Assembly (NCBI RefSeq): GCF_009755265.1 | Contig: NZ_WPOO01000003.1 | Location: 119,408-183,407, forward strand | DNA from: Adlercreutzia rubneri | GTDB taxonomy: Bacteria > Actinomycetota > Coriobacteriia > Coriobacteriales > Eggerthellaceae | Direction: 5' to 3' | DNA length: 64,000 nucleotides | Part shown: one piece after another, positions 34,498-42,691 of the stretch | Layout of the letters: the number at the start of each line of letters is the position of its first letter | How positions within the stretch are numbered: the stretch's first letter is position 1 | Translations under genes and position numbers: made by a program | The notes under the pieces: generated by a model | Told to the model about the DNA's origin: nothing | The model's input: only the letters and a program-made list of their open reading frames with translations | Databases searched by the model: none

Positions 34498-34707
34498 TTA
34501 TTCCGCCAGTCGCTTGAAGCGCACGGTTTGCTGTTTCATGGATATCTTGCCCACTTCCCAGCCATGGGGCAGGAGCTCTTTCTTATAGTTGAGGAACGAA
34601 TGATCCAAAGGAACGCCGGCGATGGCGCCGATCTCGTCGAAGGTGAGTACCAGCTCGTCGCCTTCTTGCTCTTCCACGTATTCCCACAGTTTGTCGTACT
34701 TGCTCAT
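34498..34707 (-). CDS. Small DUF7662-like protein
   Basis: A 69-residue protein starting MSKYDKLWEYVEEQ, with TFDEIGAIAGVPLDHSFLNY in the middle. The pattern (KYD.L..YL..Q, LTF.EIE.I.G.PL) resembles the DUF7662 family of small proteins of unknown function seen in many Gram-positive genomes. The start follows AAGGAAAGAG. Its neighbours give no functional hint. Confidence 0.65.
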   Translation of the reverse strand: MSKYDKLWEYVEEQEGDELVLTFDEIGAIAGVPLDHSFLNYKKELLPHGWEVGKISMKQQTVRFKRLAE

Positions 34708-34873
34708 GGCGATCTCTTTCCTTGGCTTTTGTCGCTTTCGTCGCCCCAGTCTAGCACGGGTGCCGCGGCCGAATCCCATTCGTAGTCATCCCGCAACCAC
34801 TGCACGGACACCGCCTTTCGCGGGCTCCACGGAGCATTGCGGGGGCAACGCGCAACGTTGAGCGAAATAGTTG

Positions 34874-34902
34874 TTGATCGACGCCGCGTCAGGGCGTATA
34901 GT
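34874..34902 (+). promoter_or_regulatory. Promoter of the riboswitch-controlled symporter
   Basis: TTGATC (34874-34879), 17-base spacer, TATAGT (34897-34902). It predicts a start near 34909 and a leader of about 285 nt. Confidence 0.55.
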
Positions 34903-35016
34903 GACCGAGTCAATATTTCTGTGAGGCCTTCGGGATGCACGAAGCGCTCGCGCGATGAGGCAAAGCGGCCTGCCCGCAGCGCCGAGGCAACGCAAGCGCA
35001 GCATAAGCAAACCGGG

Positions 35017-35125
35017 GGCGGAGAAAACTCTGGAGAACTCTTAAGTGAGTGCCGAAGGTGCAAGGCGTGCGCGCGGACGACCTCCGCAGGCAAGCTGAAT
35101 CTCTCAGGCAAACGGACAGAGCGAT
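35017..35125 (+). promoter_or_regulatory. Glycine riboswitch
   Basis: The leader contains the hallmark conserved blocks of a glycine aptamer in order: GGAGAA...CTCTGGAGA, GCCGAAGGTGCAAG and CTCTCAGGCAAACGGACAGAG. The controlled gene is an alanine/glycine:cation symporter, a standard target. Upstream (34946-35016) weaker matches (GCCGAGGCAACGCAAG, AAGCAAACCGG) suggest a degenerate first aptamer of a tandem. Confidence 0.85.
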
Positions 35126-35192
35126 GACGCGACTTCTTCGGCCGCCCACGCATGAGTTCCCCCGAGTCTTCTCGCGAGAAGAAGGGAATGCC

Positions 35193-36668
35193 GTGGAAGA
35201 GGCGCTACTTGGTATCGTTACCACCATCAACAACTACCTGTCCAACTACATCCTGATCATCCTGCTGCTCGGCATGGGCATCTGGTTCACCGTGCGCACC
35301 AAGGCGATCCAGTTCCGCTGCTTCGGCGAAGGCTGGCGCCGCGTGTTCGGCGACTTCTCCCTGCGCGGCGGCAACCAGGGCGGCGGCATGACGTCGTTCC
35401 AGGCGCTCTCCACCGCCATCGCGGCCCAGGTGGGTACCGGCAACATCGTGGGCGCTTGCGGCGCCATCATCGTGGGCGGCCCGGGCGCCATCTTCTGGAT
35501 GTGGATCATCGCCCTGCTCGGCATGGCCACCAACTACGCCGAGGCCGTCATGGCCCAGAAAACCCGCGTGGTCGACGAGGACGGCACCGTCCACGGCGGC
35601 CCGGTGTACTACATCACCACGGCTTTCAAGGGCAACGGGGGCAAGTTCCTCGCCGGGTTCTTCGCCGTGGCCATCATTTTGGCCCTCGGCTTCATGGGCT
35701 GCATGGTGCAGTCGAACTCCATCGCCGAGACCATGAACACCGCCTTCGGTATCCCCACCTGGGTCATGGGCCTCATCGTGGTCATCCTGGCCGGCATCGT
35801 GTTCATCGGCGGCGTGTCGCGTTTGGCCGCCGTCACCGAGAAGATCGTGCCCATCATGGCCGTCCTTTACGTGCTGGGCTCGCTCGTGATCCTTATCATG
35901 AACGCGGCCAACATCCCGGCCACCTTCGCCCTCATCTTCCAGTGCGCCTTCAACCCCGACGCCACCGTGGGCGGCGCCACCTTCGGCATCATCGCCGCCA
36001 TCAGCCAGGGCGCCAAGCGCGGCCTGTTTTCCAACGAGGCCGGCATGGGCTCCACCCCGCACGCCCACGCGTTGGCCGAGGTGAAGGATCCGCACGAGCA
36101 GGGCGTCGTGGCCATGATCGGCGTGTTCGTGGACACCATCGTCGTCGTCACCATGACCGCCCTCGTGGTGCTGTCGGTGCTCTACGTGGGCGACGGCGTG
36201 CTGGCCACCGGCGACTACGCCACGCTCACCGCCGAGACCATCACCAAGACCAACATCGCCCAGCTGGCCTTCGGGCAGTTCTTCGGCGAGAACCTGGGCG
36301 CCTGGTTCGTGGCCATCTGCCTTTTGTTCTTCGCCTTCTCCACCATCCTTTCGTGGAACCTGTTCGCGAAGCTGAACGTGGAATGGCTCTTCGGCAAGAA
36401 AGGCGTCATGCCCTTCACCATCATCGCGCTGGCCTTCATCTTCATGGGCTCGCTGCTCTCCAACGACCTGGTATGGGAGCTCGCCGACATGTTCAACCAG
36501 CTGATGGTCATCCCCAACGCCATCGCGCTGTTCGCACTGTCCGGCGCGGTGCTCGCCATCGCCAACGCCAAGCACGACAAGCGCGCGCTGGATGCGGCCG
36601 AGGAGCGCCTAGAAGACCAGGAGCGCGCCGCCATCAACGCCATGGTGGAGGAAGACAAGCGGAAGTAG
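35193..36668 (+). CDS. Alanine/glycine:cation symporter (AGCS family)
   Basis: A 491-residue transporter with about 11 membrane segments. Family signatures are present: TSFQALSTAIAAQVGTGNIVG near residue 65 and GAKRGLFSNEAGMGSTPHAHA near residue 275. GTG 35193 lies after AAGGGA and is chosen because an earlier in-frame ATG (35124) falls inside the riboswitch. Members take up alanine, glycine or both with Na+. The glycine riboswitch points to glycine. A terminator hairpin follows at 36757. Confidence 0.93.
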   Translation: MEEALLGIVTTINNYLSNYILIILLLGMGIWFTVRTKAIQFRCFGEGWRRVFGDFSLRGGNQGGGMTSFQALSTAIAAQVGTGNIVGACGAIIVGGPGAIFWMWIIALLGMATNYAEAVMAQKTRVVDEDGTVHGGPVYYITTAFKGNGGKFLAGFFAVAIILALGFMGCMVQSNSIAETMNTAFGIPTWVMGLIVVILAGIVFIGGVSRLAAVTEKIVPIMAVLYVLGSLVILIMNAANIPATFALIFQCAFNPDATVGGATFGIIAAISQGAKRGLFSNEAGMGSTPHAHALAEVKDPHEQGVVAMIGVFVDTIVVVTMTALVVLSVLYVGDGVLATGDYATLTAETITKTNIAQLAFGQFFGENLGAWFVAICLLFFAFSTILSWNLFAKLNVEWLFGKKGVMPFTIIALAFIFMGSLLSNDLVWELADMFNQLMVIPNAIALFALSGAVLAIANAKHDKRALDAAEERLEDQERAAINAMVEEDKRK

Positions 36669-36756
36669 CGCCATCTGCTCTGCGCTCCGAGGAATTCGCT
36701 TTCTTCTAGCAATGAACCGACGAGCGCACTCTCAACACACAGGCAAGACCACCATT

Positions 36757-36783
36757 GGGGCGGGGCATTCCCGCCCCTTTCTT
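36757..36783 (+). terminator. Terminator of the symporter gene
   Basis: An 8-bp stem GGGGCGGG/CCCGCCCC with a 5-nt loop, followed by TTTCTT: a typical intrinsic terminator. Confidence 0.85.
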
Positions 36784-36955
36784 GTGCAGTAGGGCACGAT
36801 CCCCCAGAGACAGAAATAAAGGGAGGTGGTTCCCCGGCTCGTTCTTGACCCACTTCCATTTCATCTAAGCAACCTGATACTTGCTGAAGCAGCGTATCGA
36901 TAGCGAACGCAACCCCTTCTGCATGGACACCGAGCCCTTCGCGCGAGGGGCGTAC

Positions 36956-37936
36956 CTAGGACACCCTGCCGACGCCCAGTTCTTCCATCGCGGGCCCGAG
37001 TTCTCGTTTGCAGCGGCTCACCGCCACCTTCACCATGGCATCGCGGAAGACGAGGCCGACGATGATCGGCACCCACCAAAGCGCCGTCTCGAGCGTCGGC
37101 AGGAAGAACAGGCAGGCGGACAGAGCGATGCAAACCGCAAGCCCTACCCTTCCCCGCAGGAGTCCCGCATCGAGGATCCCCTTCGCAGCGAGAAGAACCT
37201 CGCGCAGGCGGCCGTCCTCGGTTGCATCCACACTGTAGACGGAGCGTTCCGCGAGGGCGCCCAGATTGTAGGCCAGGTAGCTCGGTGCCTCCGCGATGCG
37301 GCTTCCCCTCATGAACAGGAAGACGGCCACGGCGAACAGGAGCACGACGGCGCCGTCCGTTATGTTGTAAAGGGGCGACGCCTGACTGTCGAACAGCGCC
37401 GTTGTCCCAGGCGTGTCGGCGGGGCCGAGCGAGCGCGTCGCTGCATGCAAGACGATTCCCCCAAGCGCGAGTACCGCGGCGGCCAGCACGAGGCGCCTCC
37501 CGCTGCGCCTTCCCCATGCGAGCGCTTCCGCATCAGTCGACCCGCGCAGGTAAGGATGGGCCGCTCGAAAGGCGGATCGCTGATCGTTCGCTCCCCTATG
37601 CACGGCGACGCCTGCGGCTAACACGATGACGAACAGCAGCATCGAGACCACATGCTCTTCGGCGTAGTTCGTGTCTATTAAATCTTTCGACACGATGCGC
37701 ACGGCATCGTCCAGCAGGACGCCGAGCGCGCGCCCGTTGCCGCCGAGATCGAACGATACGAGATCCCCGAAGTGCAGGATCGCGAATGCGGCAATGATGA
37801 GCGCCGTGCCCAGAGGCACCAGCAGGGCCTGCGAGCTCCGATAGGCCTCGAACGAGCAGCTCTTTTCGACGGAGGCTGCCGTATGTCGCGCAACGGCGGA
37901 CAGATGGCTGCCCGGTGTCAAGTCGCGTTTCTCCAC
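36956..37936 (-). CDS. Membrane protein of unknown function
   Basis: A 326-residue protein with about six hydrophobic segments (for example LLVPLGTALIIAAFAILHFG, LLFVIVLAAGVAV and VVLLFAVAVFLFM) and polar loops. GTG 37936 lies four bases after AAGGGGGG; ATG 37957 would add seven residues. I recognise no family. Neighbours are the symporter terminator on one side and a decayed antitoxin gene on the other, so context does not help. Confidence 0.6.
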   Translation of the reverse strand: MEKRDLTPGSHLSAVARHTAASVEKSCSFEAYRSSQALLVPLGTALIIAAFAILHFGDLVSFDLGGNGRALGVLLDDAVRIVSKDLIDTNYAEEHVVSMLLFVIVLAAGVAVHRGANDQRSAFRAAHPYLRGSTDAEALAWGRRSGRRLVLAAAVLALGGIVLHAATRSLGPADTPGTTALFDSQASPLYNITDGAVVLLFAVAVFLFMRGSRIAEAPSYLAYNLGALAERSVYSVDATEDGRLREVLLAAKGILDAGLLRGRVGLAVCIALSACLFFLPTLETALWWVPIIVGLVFRDAMVKVAVSRCKRELGPAMEELGVGRVS

Positions 37937-38114
37937 ACCGCCCCCCTTCGTTGGCATTGACCAAGTTACCCGTTCATCTTATAGCGCCATGACAACAGCG
38001 AAACCGGCAGGCGGTTCTTGGGAGCGGTTCGTAAACTATGAAGACGTGCTGAAAGTGGAGAAGTCGACGAGGGGCATGGTTTCCCAAGGATGAGCCGCCT
38101 ACCTGAAGAGTGTC

Positions 38115-38389
38115 TCAGAGAAGCAACGGAACGGACGCGGCGAGAGGGTGGAACGCGAGGCGTACGGGTCGGCCTTCCTCTAGGCCGAGGCACTTTCGCA
38201 CCTTCGCCCGCGATGCCTTCGAGATCCTATCGCCATTGAGGCTGAACAGCATCTCGCGCCCTCCTTCGTGGAGGCCATGCGCATCGTGTTGCTGTGCAGC
38301 TCGTCAGGCAAGGTACCCGCTTCGTACTTCGCAACCGTCTGTTCCCCGAAGCCCAAAAAGAGACTGAACTCGGCAGAGGACGAACCCAT
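38115..38389 (-). pseudogene. Remnant of an XRE/MqsA-like antitoxin HTH gene
   Basis: The first 35 codons read SSAEFSLFLGFGEQTVAKYEAGTLPDE (split here as SSAEFSLFLGFG and EQTVAKYEAGTLPDE), the core HTH of antitoxins that sit with DUF4065/MqsR-type toxins. The 5' part with the zinc finger is missing. After about 45 codons the frame shifts; in the other frame it continues as MLFSLNGDRISKASRAKV to a stop at 38115. It begins at ATG 38389, overlapping the helicase stop by one base. A decayed relic. Confidence 0.6.
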
Positions 38390-41300
38390 TAACTCTCATC
38401 TCCTAGAAGTTCGGCGAGGCGCTCGCGGGTGAGTCCGGCGAGCGCCTCGCCGTTTGTGGCGGCGATCACGGAATCGGCCAGGTCGCGCTTGGCCTCCTGA
38501 AGGGCCACAATGCGCTCCTCGATGGTGCCCCTGGCCACCACTTTGTACACGTCCACCTCGCGGTTCTGCCCGATGCGGTGGGCGCGGTCGGTCGCCTGGT
38601 CGGTGGCGGCGGCGTTCCACCACGGGTCGGCGTGCACCACCACCGAGGCGCCCGTAAGGTTCAGGCCCGTGCCGCCGGCCTTCAGCGATACGAGGAAGAC
38701 CGGCGTCTCGTCGTCGTTGAACTGGCTCACGAGACGCACGCGCTCGCGCTTGGGCGTGGCGCCCGTTATAGCGAAATGGGCGATGCCGCGGCGGTCCAAC
38801 TCGGCGGCAACCACGTCAAGATAGCTCGTGAACTGCGAGAACACGAGCACCTTTCGCCCAGCCTCCATGGCCTCGTCCACCAATTCCATAATGGCACCAA
38901 GCTTCTCGGCGCCGCCCTTGTAGTTCTCGAACACGAGCGAGGGATCCAGCGCGATCTGGCGTAGGCGCGTCAGCTCAGCCAGCACCTCGACAGCACTCTT
39001 CTCGGCATCGGGAATATGCCCGCGACGATTGGCCCGCGAGGCGTTCTGACGCTTCTGGACGTTCAAATCCTCGCGCAAGCGTTGCTCGGCGCCGTCGTAG
39101 AGCCGCCGCTGCTCGCGGGAAAGGGGCACATAGCGGATACCCTCGAACTTGGCGGGCAAATCGGTGAGCACGTCGGCTTTGCGGCGACGCAGCACAAACG
39201 GCTCGATGAGCGCGCGCAGCCGCGCGGCCGCCTCTTCGTCCTCGCCGATAATGCCCAGCTCGTAGCGCTCGCGGAACCGCTCGTAGCTGCCGAGGAACCC
39301 GGGCATGAGGAAGTCGAAGATGCTCCAGAGCTCCGAGAGGCGGTTCTCCACCGGCGTACCCGTGAGCGCGAACCGCAAACGGGAGCGCAGGCGCTTCACG
39401 GCGCGGGTGGTCTTGGTGGCGTGGTTCTTGATGTATTGCGCCTCGTCGAGCACCACCAGGCCCCATTCGATGCGGGCGAGCGAGGCGGCGTCGATGCGCA
39501 CCCGGTCGTAGGAGGCCACGACCACGCAGGGCGCACCGTTCGCACGGGCCAGCAGCGCCTCGCGGTGCGCGCGAGACCCCTCCAGAGCGATCACCAGCAC
39601 ATCGGGCGCGAACCGGGCGAACTCGTCAGCCCAGTTGAACACGAGCGAGGCGGGGCAGACCACGAGCACCGGGCCGTCCAGCTGCCCCGAATCGCGCAAG
39701 CTCTTCACCAGGGCGATCATCTGCAGCGTCTTACCGAGACCCATCTCATCGGCCAGAATGCCGCCGAAGCCGAGGGATGCCAGGCGAGCCAGCCAGCGGA
39801 AGCCCTCCACCTGATAGGGCCGCAGCGTGTCCGCGAGGGATGCGGGCACCTCCGCAGCCGCAGGCGACCCGTCCAGGCAGCGCAGGTAGTCTTCGAAAGC
39901 GCGGTCGCGCACGGCGTCGCCGTATTCCCGATCCAGATAGAACGCCTGGTAGGTCGGCAGCTCGGCGCTACCGTCCAGCAACGCGTCGGCCGACACGCCC
40001 AAGTCGCGCATCATATCGCCGAGCACCGCCACATCCCCTTCTCCCAGAGCGGCGATGCGCCCGTCGCTCAGGCGATGGAAGCGCTTGCGGCGCCGATAGG
40101 CGGAAAGCATTGCCCGCAGCTCATCGGCGGAAAGATCGCTCTCGCGCACATCCATCTGAATGAGGTTCGCGCGCAGGGAAAGACCCAGCGACACCCGCGG
40201 CGGCCGTTCCACGATGAGGCGGTCGAACGCCGGAGTGGTGAACACCTCGCCGACGGCCCGAAATTGCGCCAGGCCGCCATAGAGCAGCTCGCCGGCCAGC
40301 TCGGTCTGGCGCAGGGGCAGCGTGCACGAGCCATCGAAGAACTGCGCGGCCACGGCCACGCCCGCATCCTCCAGGTCCTGATCGCGGAAGGCCTGGCTCG
40401 AGGCCGGCCGCAACTCCGGCTCCTCAGCAGAATCGGCAGGGCTTTCCAACACCACTTCCCGCTCGCCGTAAAAGGCCTTCGCCGTGAGGCGGATGAGCGC
40501 AGCCTCCTTCTTACCCGTCACGTCGAAGTAGAAGGCGAGCGTACCAGCCACCGGGCGCAGCGCCTCCCACGCCTCGGGCAGATCCACCGCAAGCGTCTCC
40601 TCCAGCACGGGCAGCGCGCGCCGGCAGAATGCCTCGGCATCGCGCTCAGCCACAAAGGCCGCCCGACCCGCGTCGAGTTCCGCATCCCGCAGAAACGAGA
40701 AAGCGCGCGCATCGGCACCTGTCGTCCGCGCAGCTATGCCGTCGGCCAGCACGAAGGCCACTTCGAGCCCGCGCACCACCAGCACCTCCTTGGAAAGACG
40801 CAGGTCGTAACCGCCTTCGGAGGGAAGGAACTCAAGAGATGCAGTGGGGATGTCCTCCGCGATGGTCCACGGCGTCGGAGCCGGAGCGGCAGCGCCGCCA
40901 TCGCTTCGCTCAAGGATGAACGAGGCGCGCTCCCCCATGGCATCGAGCATATCGGCCAGCTCCGCCTCTCGCAGGCGCACCTCGCGCTTCCCGGCGGCGG
41001 CTCGGAACGTGGAGCCGCCGAACAAGCGCTCATCGGGAAACACCTCGGCCAGCGTGCGGGCCACGGCGCGGGAAGGCCCGTCGAAGGCCTCGAGCCGATG
41101 GGCAAAGGCGAGCTTCTTCCCGTAGGAGAAGTACTCCCCACGCTGCACGCGATGGGCTAAGGCCTCAAGGTCGCGCACCACGTAAGTGCCCTGCGGGCCT
41201 TCCGCATCGAGCCGCAGCGACCAGAGACGCCCGTCGAAGGCAAGGTGCGGCGTCAAATGAACACTGCCGGGCGCCACGCCCAAGACGGGCAATCCCGCTC

Positions 41301-41727
41301 CGCGCGATGCTGCGCCTGCAGGCGCCGTCGCGCCTTGGGCGAGGCAGCGGGCCAGCGCCTCACTCGTCGTGCGCTGGCTGCGAGACGCCGCGCGATTCGC
41401 CCCAACGTCGCGAAAGCTGCGGGGCTGGGTGAAGTAGGTCGTTACCAGGGCCACGCAGTGCTTGCACAGCCCGTCGAAGCGGGCAATGGCGGGGCAGGTG
41501 CATTCGTAATCGACGATGCGCGACTCGAAGTCGCCGAACATCACCGACGTCTCAAAGTAATCGGCAATGCCCGACGCTGAGGCGACCTGGGCCGAGATGA
41601 TCGTCGTATCGTCATCGCGCCGTACGGTGCGATCCGCAACCGCCTTTGCGCTGGCCGCCAGCCCTACGCCCCGCGACACCGCCCGCGGATCGGCGTAATC
41701 GGCCAACTTGATACCGCCCAGACCCAC
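38389..41727 (-). CDS. SNF2-family helicase with SWIM zinc finger
   Basis: A 1112-residue protein. A SWIM zinc finger (CTCPAIARFDGLCKHC) lies near residue 90, an SNF2 helicase-associated region follows, then the ATPase core: motif I DEMGLGKTLQM, motif II LDEAQ, GTPVENRLSELWSI, and C-terminal motifs VSLKAGGTGLNLTGA and DRAHRIGQ. It belongs to the bacterial SWIM-SNF2 group, which remodels protein-DNA or RNA-polymerase complexes (RapA-like). GTG 41727 follows AAAGGAGG. It is monocistronic, apart from the remnant at its 3' end. Confidence 0.92.
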   Translation of the reverse strand: MGLGGIKLADYADPRAVSRGVGLAASAKAVADRTVRRDDDTTIISAQVASASGIADYFETSVMFGDFESRIVDYECTCPAIARFDGLCKHCVALVTTYFTQPRSFRDVGANRAASRSQRTTSEALARCLAQGATAPAGAASRGAGLPVLGVAPGSVHLTPHLAFDGRLWSLRLDAEGPQGTYVVRDLEALAHRVQRGEYFSYGKKLAFAHRLEAFDGPSRAVARTLAEVFPDERLFGGSTFRAAAGKREVRLREAELADMLDAMGERASFILERSDGGAAAPAPTPWTIAEDIPTASLEFLPSEGGYDLRLSKEVLVVRGLEVAFVLADGIAARTTGADARAFSFLRDAELDAGRAAFVAERDAEAFCRRALPVLEETLAVDLPEAWEALRPVAGTLAFYFDVTGKKEAALIRLTAKAFYGEREVVLESPADSAEEPELRPASSQAFRDQDLEDAGVAVAAQFFDGSCTLPLRQTELAGELLYGGLAQFRAVGEVFTTPAFDRLIVERPPRVSLGLSLRANLIQMDVRESDLSADELRAMLSAYRRRKRFHRLSDGRIAALGEGDVAVLGDMMRDLGVSADALLDGSAELPTYQAFYLDREYGDAVRDRAFEDYLRCLDGSPAAAEVPASLADTLRPYQVEGFRWLARLASLGFGGILADEMGLGKTLQMIALVKSLRDSGQLDGPVLVVCPASLVFNWADEFARFAPDVLVIALEGSRAHREALLARANGAPCVVVASYDRVRIDAASLARIEWGLVVLDEAQYIKNHATKTTRAVKRLRSRLRFALTGTPVENRLSELWSIFDFLMPGFLGSYERFRERYELGIIGEDEEAAARLRALIEPFVLRRRKADVLTDLPAKFEGIRYVPLSREQRRLYDGAEQRLREDLNVQKRQNASRANRRGHIPDAEKSAVEVLAELTRLRQIALDPSLVFENYKGGAEKLGAIMELVDEAMEAGRKVLVFSQFTSYLDVVAAELDRRGIAHFAITGATPKRERVRLVSQFNDDETPVFLVSLKAGGTGLNLTGASVVVHADPWWNAAATDQATDRAHRIGQNREVDVYKVVARGTIEERIVALQEAKRDLADSVIAATNGEALAGLTRERLAELLGDES

Positions 41728-42109
41728 CGCGCCTCCTTTCAATTGCCGAATGCGAACACTTGAGGTTACCACAACTTGTCTGTTCGCAGTGCGGGGTAAG
41801 CGCAAGGCCTTGCGGCCCCTGCGCGTCTTTGAGAACCTTCGATTCTTGCAAGTTTTCCACGGTTTTCGACACTCGCTTCCCTAAGAGAGTCCGAAATAGC
41901 CCCCAGCATCCTCCCTTTTGCGGCTTCTTCCAAGAAGAATTCATGCAATTCATTATTTTCCAGAGGAAGACTCCCTAAGGCATGTCGGAAACCTCGAAAA
42001 ACTTGCCGGATTCTCTGCTTGCAACTTACTCGGGTAGCAGCTCTGAGTATGATGGACGCGACACGAAGAACGCGAAACCGCATCCGCCGCCCCATCCCGA
42101 GGAGGACTC
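41728..42109. other. Intergenic region, no gene seen
   Basis: 382 bases between divergent starts (helicase on minus, lipoprotein on plus). AT-richer than its surroundings. I find no convincing coding frame, tRNA or clear -35/-10 pair. Confidence 0.5.
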
Positions 42110-42586
42110 ATGGGCCTTTTCGCCTCACCCTGTACCAGTACCGGCACTACCACGCATTCGCATCGCCAGCGCAGGCGCTTCGCCGCACTCGCCCTCGCCG
42201 CCCTCCTAACCACGAGCGCCCTCGCCCTGGTCGGCTGCGCATCGAGCCACCCCATCACGAAATCCGGTGAGCAGTGCGCCTCCTGCCATAGCGACGGCCG
42301 CGCCGCCGTGGAGGGCACGGGCTCCGCCAGCGCCACGGAAACGGGCCTCACCTTCGCCGTGGAAAGCGGCGCCGACGAAGTCTACCTCTGCACCGCCGCT
42401 GTGGCTGAGGACGGCACCGTCGTTCCCTCCCGCGACCGCACGCTGTCCGCCGACGAGCTGGGCGCCGTCACCGTGAACCGTCCGGGCCTCTACGCCCTGT
42501 GCACCGGCGATGTCGCCTCCCCCTCGGCCACCGTTCTCGTAAGCGCCACCGAATCCGGCCCCACTGACACCGTCGTGAAGCTGTAG
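42110..42586 (+). CDS. Small lipoprotein with one heme-c motif
   Basis: A 158-residue protein with an Arg-rich N-terminus, a hydrophobic signal and lipobox ALVGC (Cys near residue 43). Fifteen residues after the lipidated Cys is CASCH, a canonical CxxCH heme-c attachment motif. The remaining 100 residues are polar and beta-rich with two further Cys and no other heme motif. A membrane-tethered monoheme c-type protein on the outer face would be a plausible electron carrier for the secreted reductases; that is inference. The start follows GAGGAGG. Confidence 0.75.
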   Translation: MGLFASPCTSTGTTTHSHRQRRRFAALALAALLTTSALALVGCASSHPITKSGEQCASCHSDGRAAVEGTGSASATETGLTFAVESGADEVYLCTAAVAEDGTVVPSRDRTLSADELGAVTVNRPGLYALCTGDVASPSATVLVSATESGPTDTVVKL

Positions 42587-42691
42587 ACCAGTCCTGCGCA
42601 AATTCGCGTCGCACCCTGCGCCTTTCCCTATTCACCGCAAATTCTGCGGCGAATAGCTTGCCAATCGCCGCACGAACGCGAAAACCAGCCC

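Noticed and set aside
39016..41160. Plus-strand frame of 714 codons opposite the SNF2 helicase
   Set aside because: Shadow of the helicase; no domain, signal or ribosome site.
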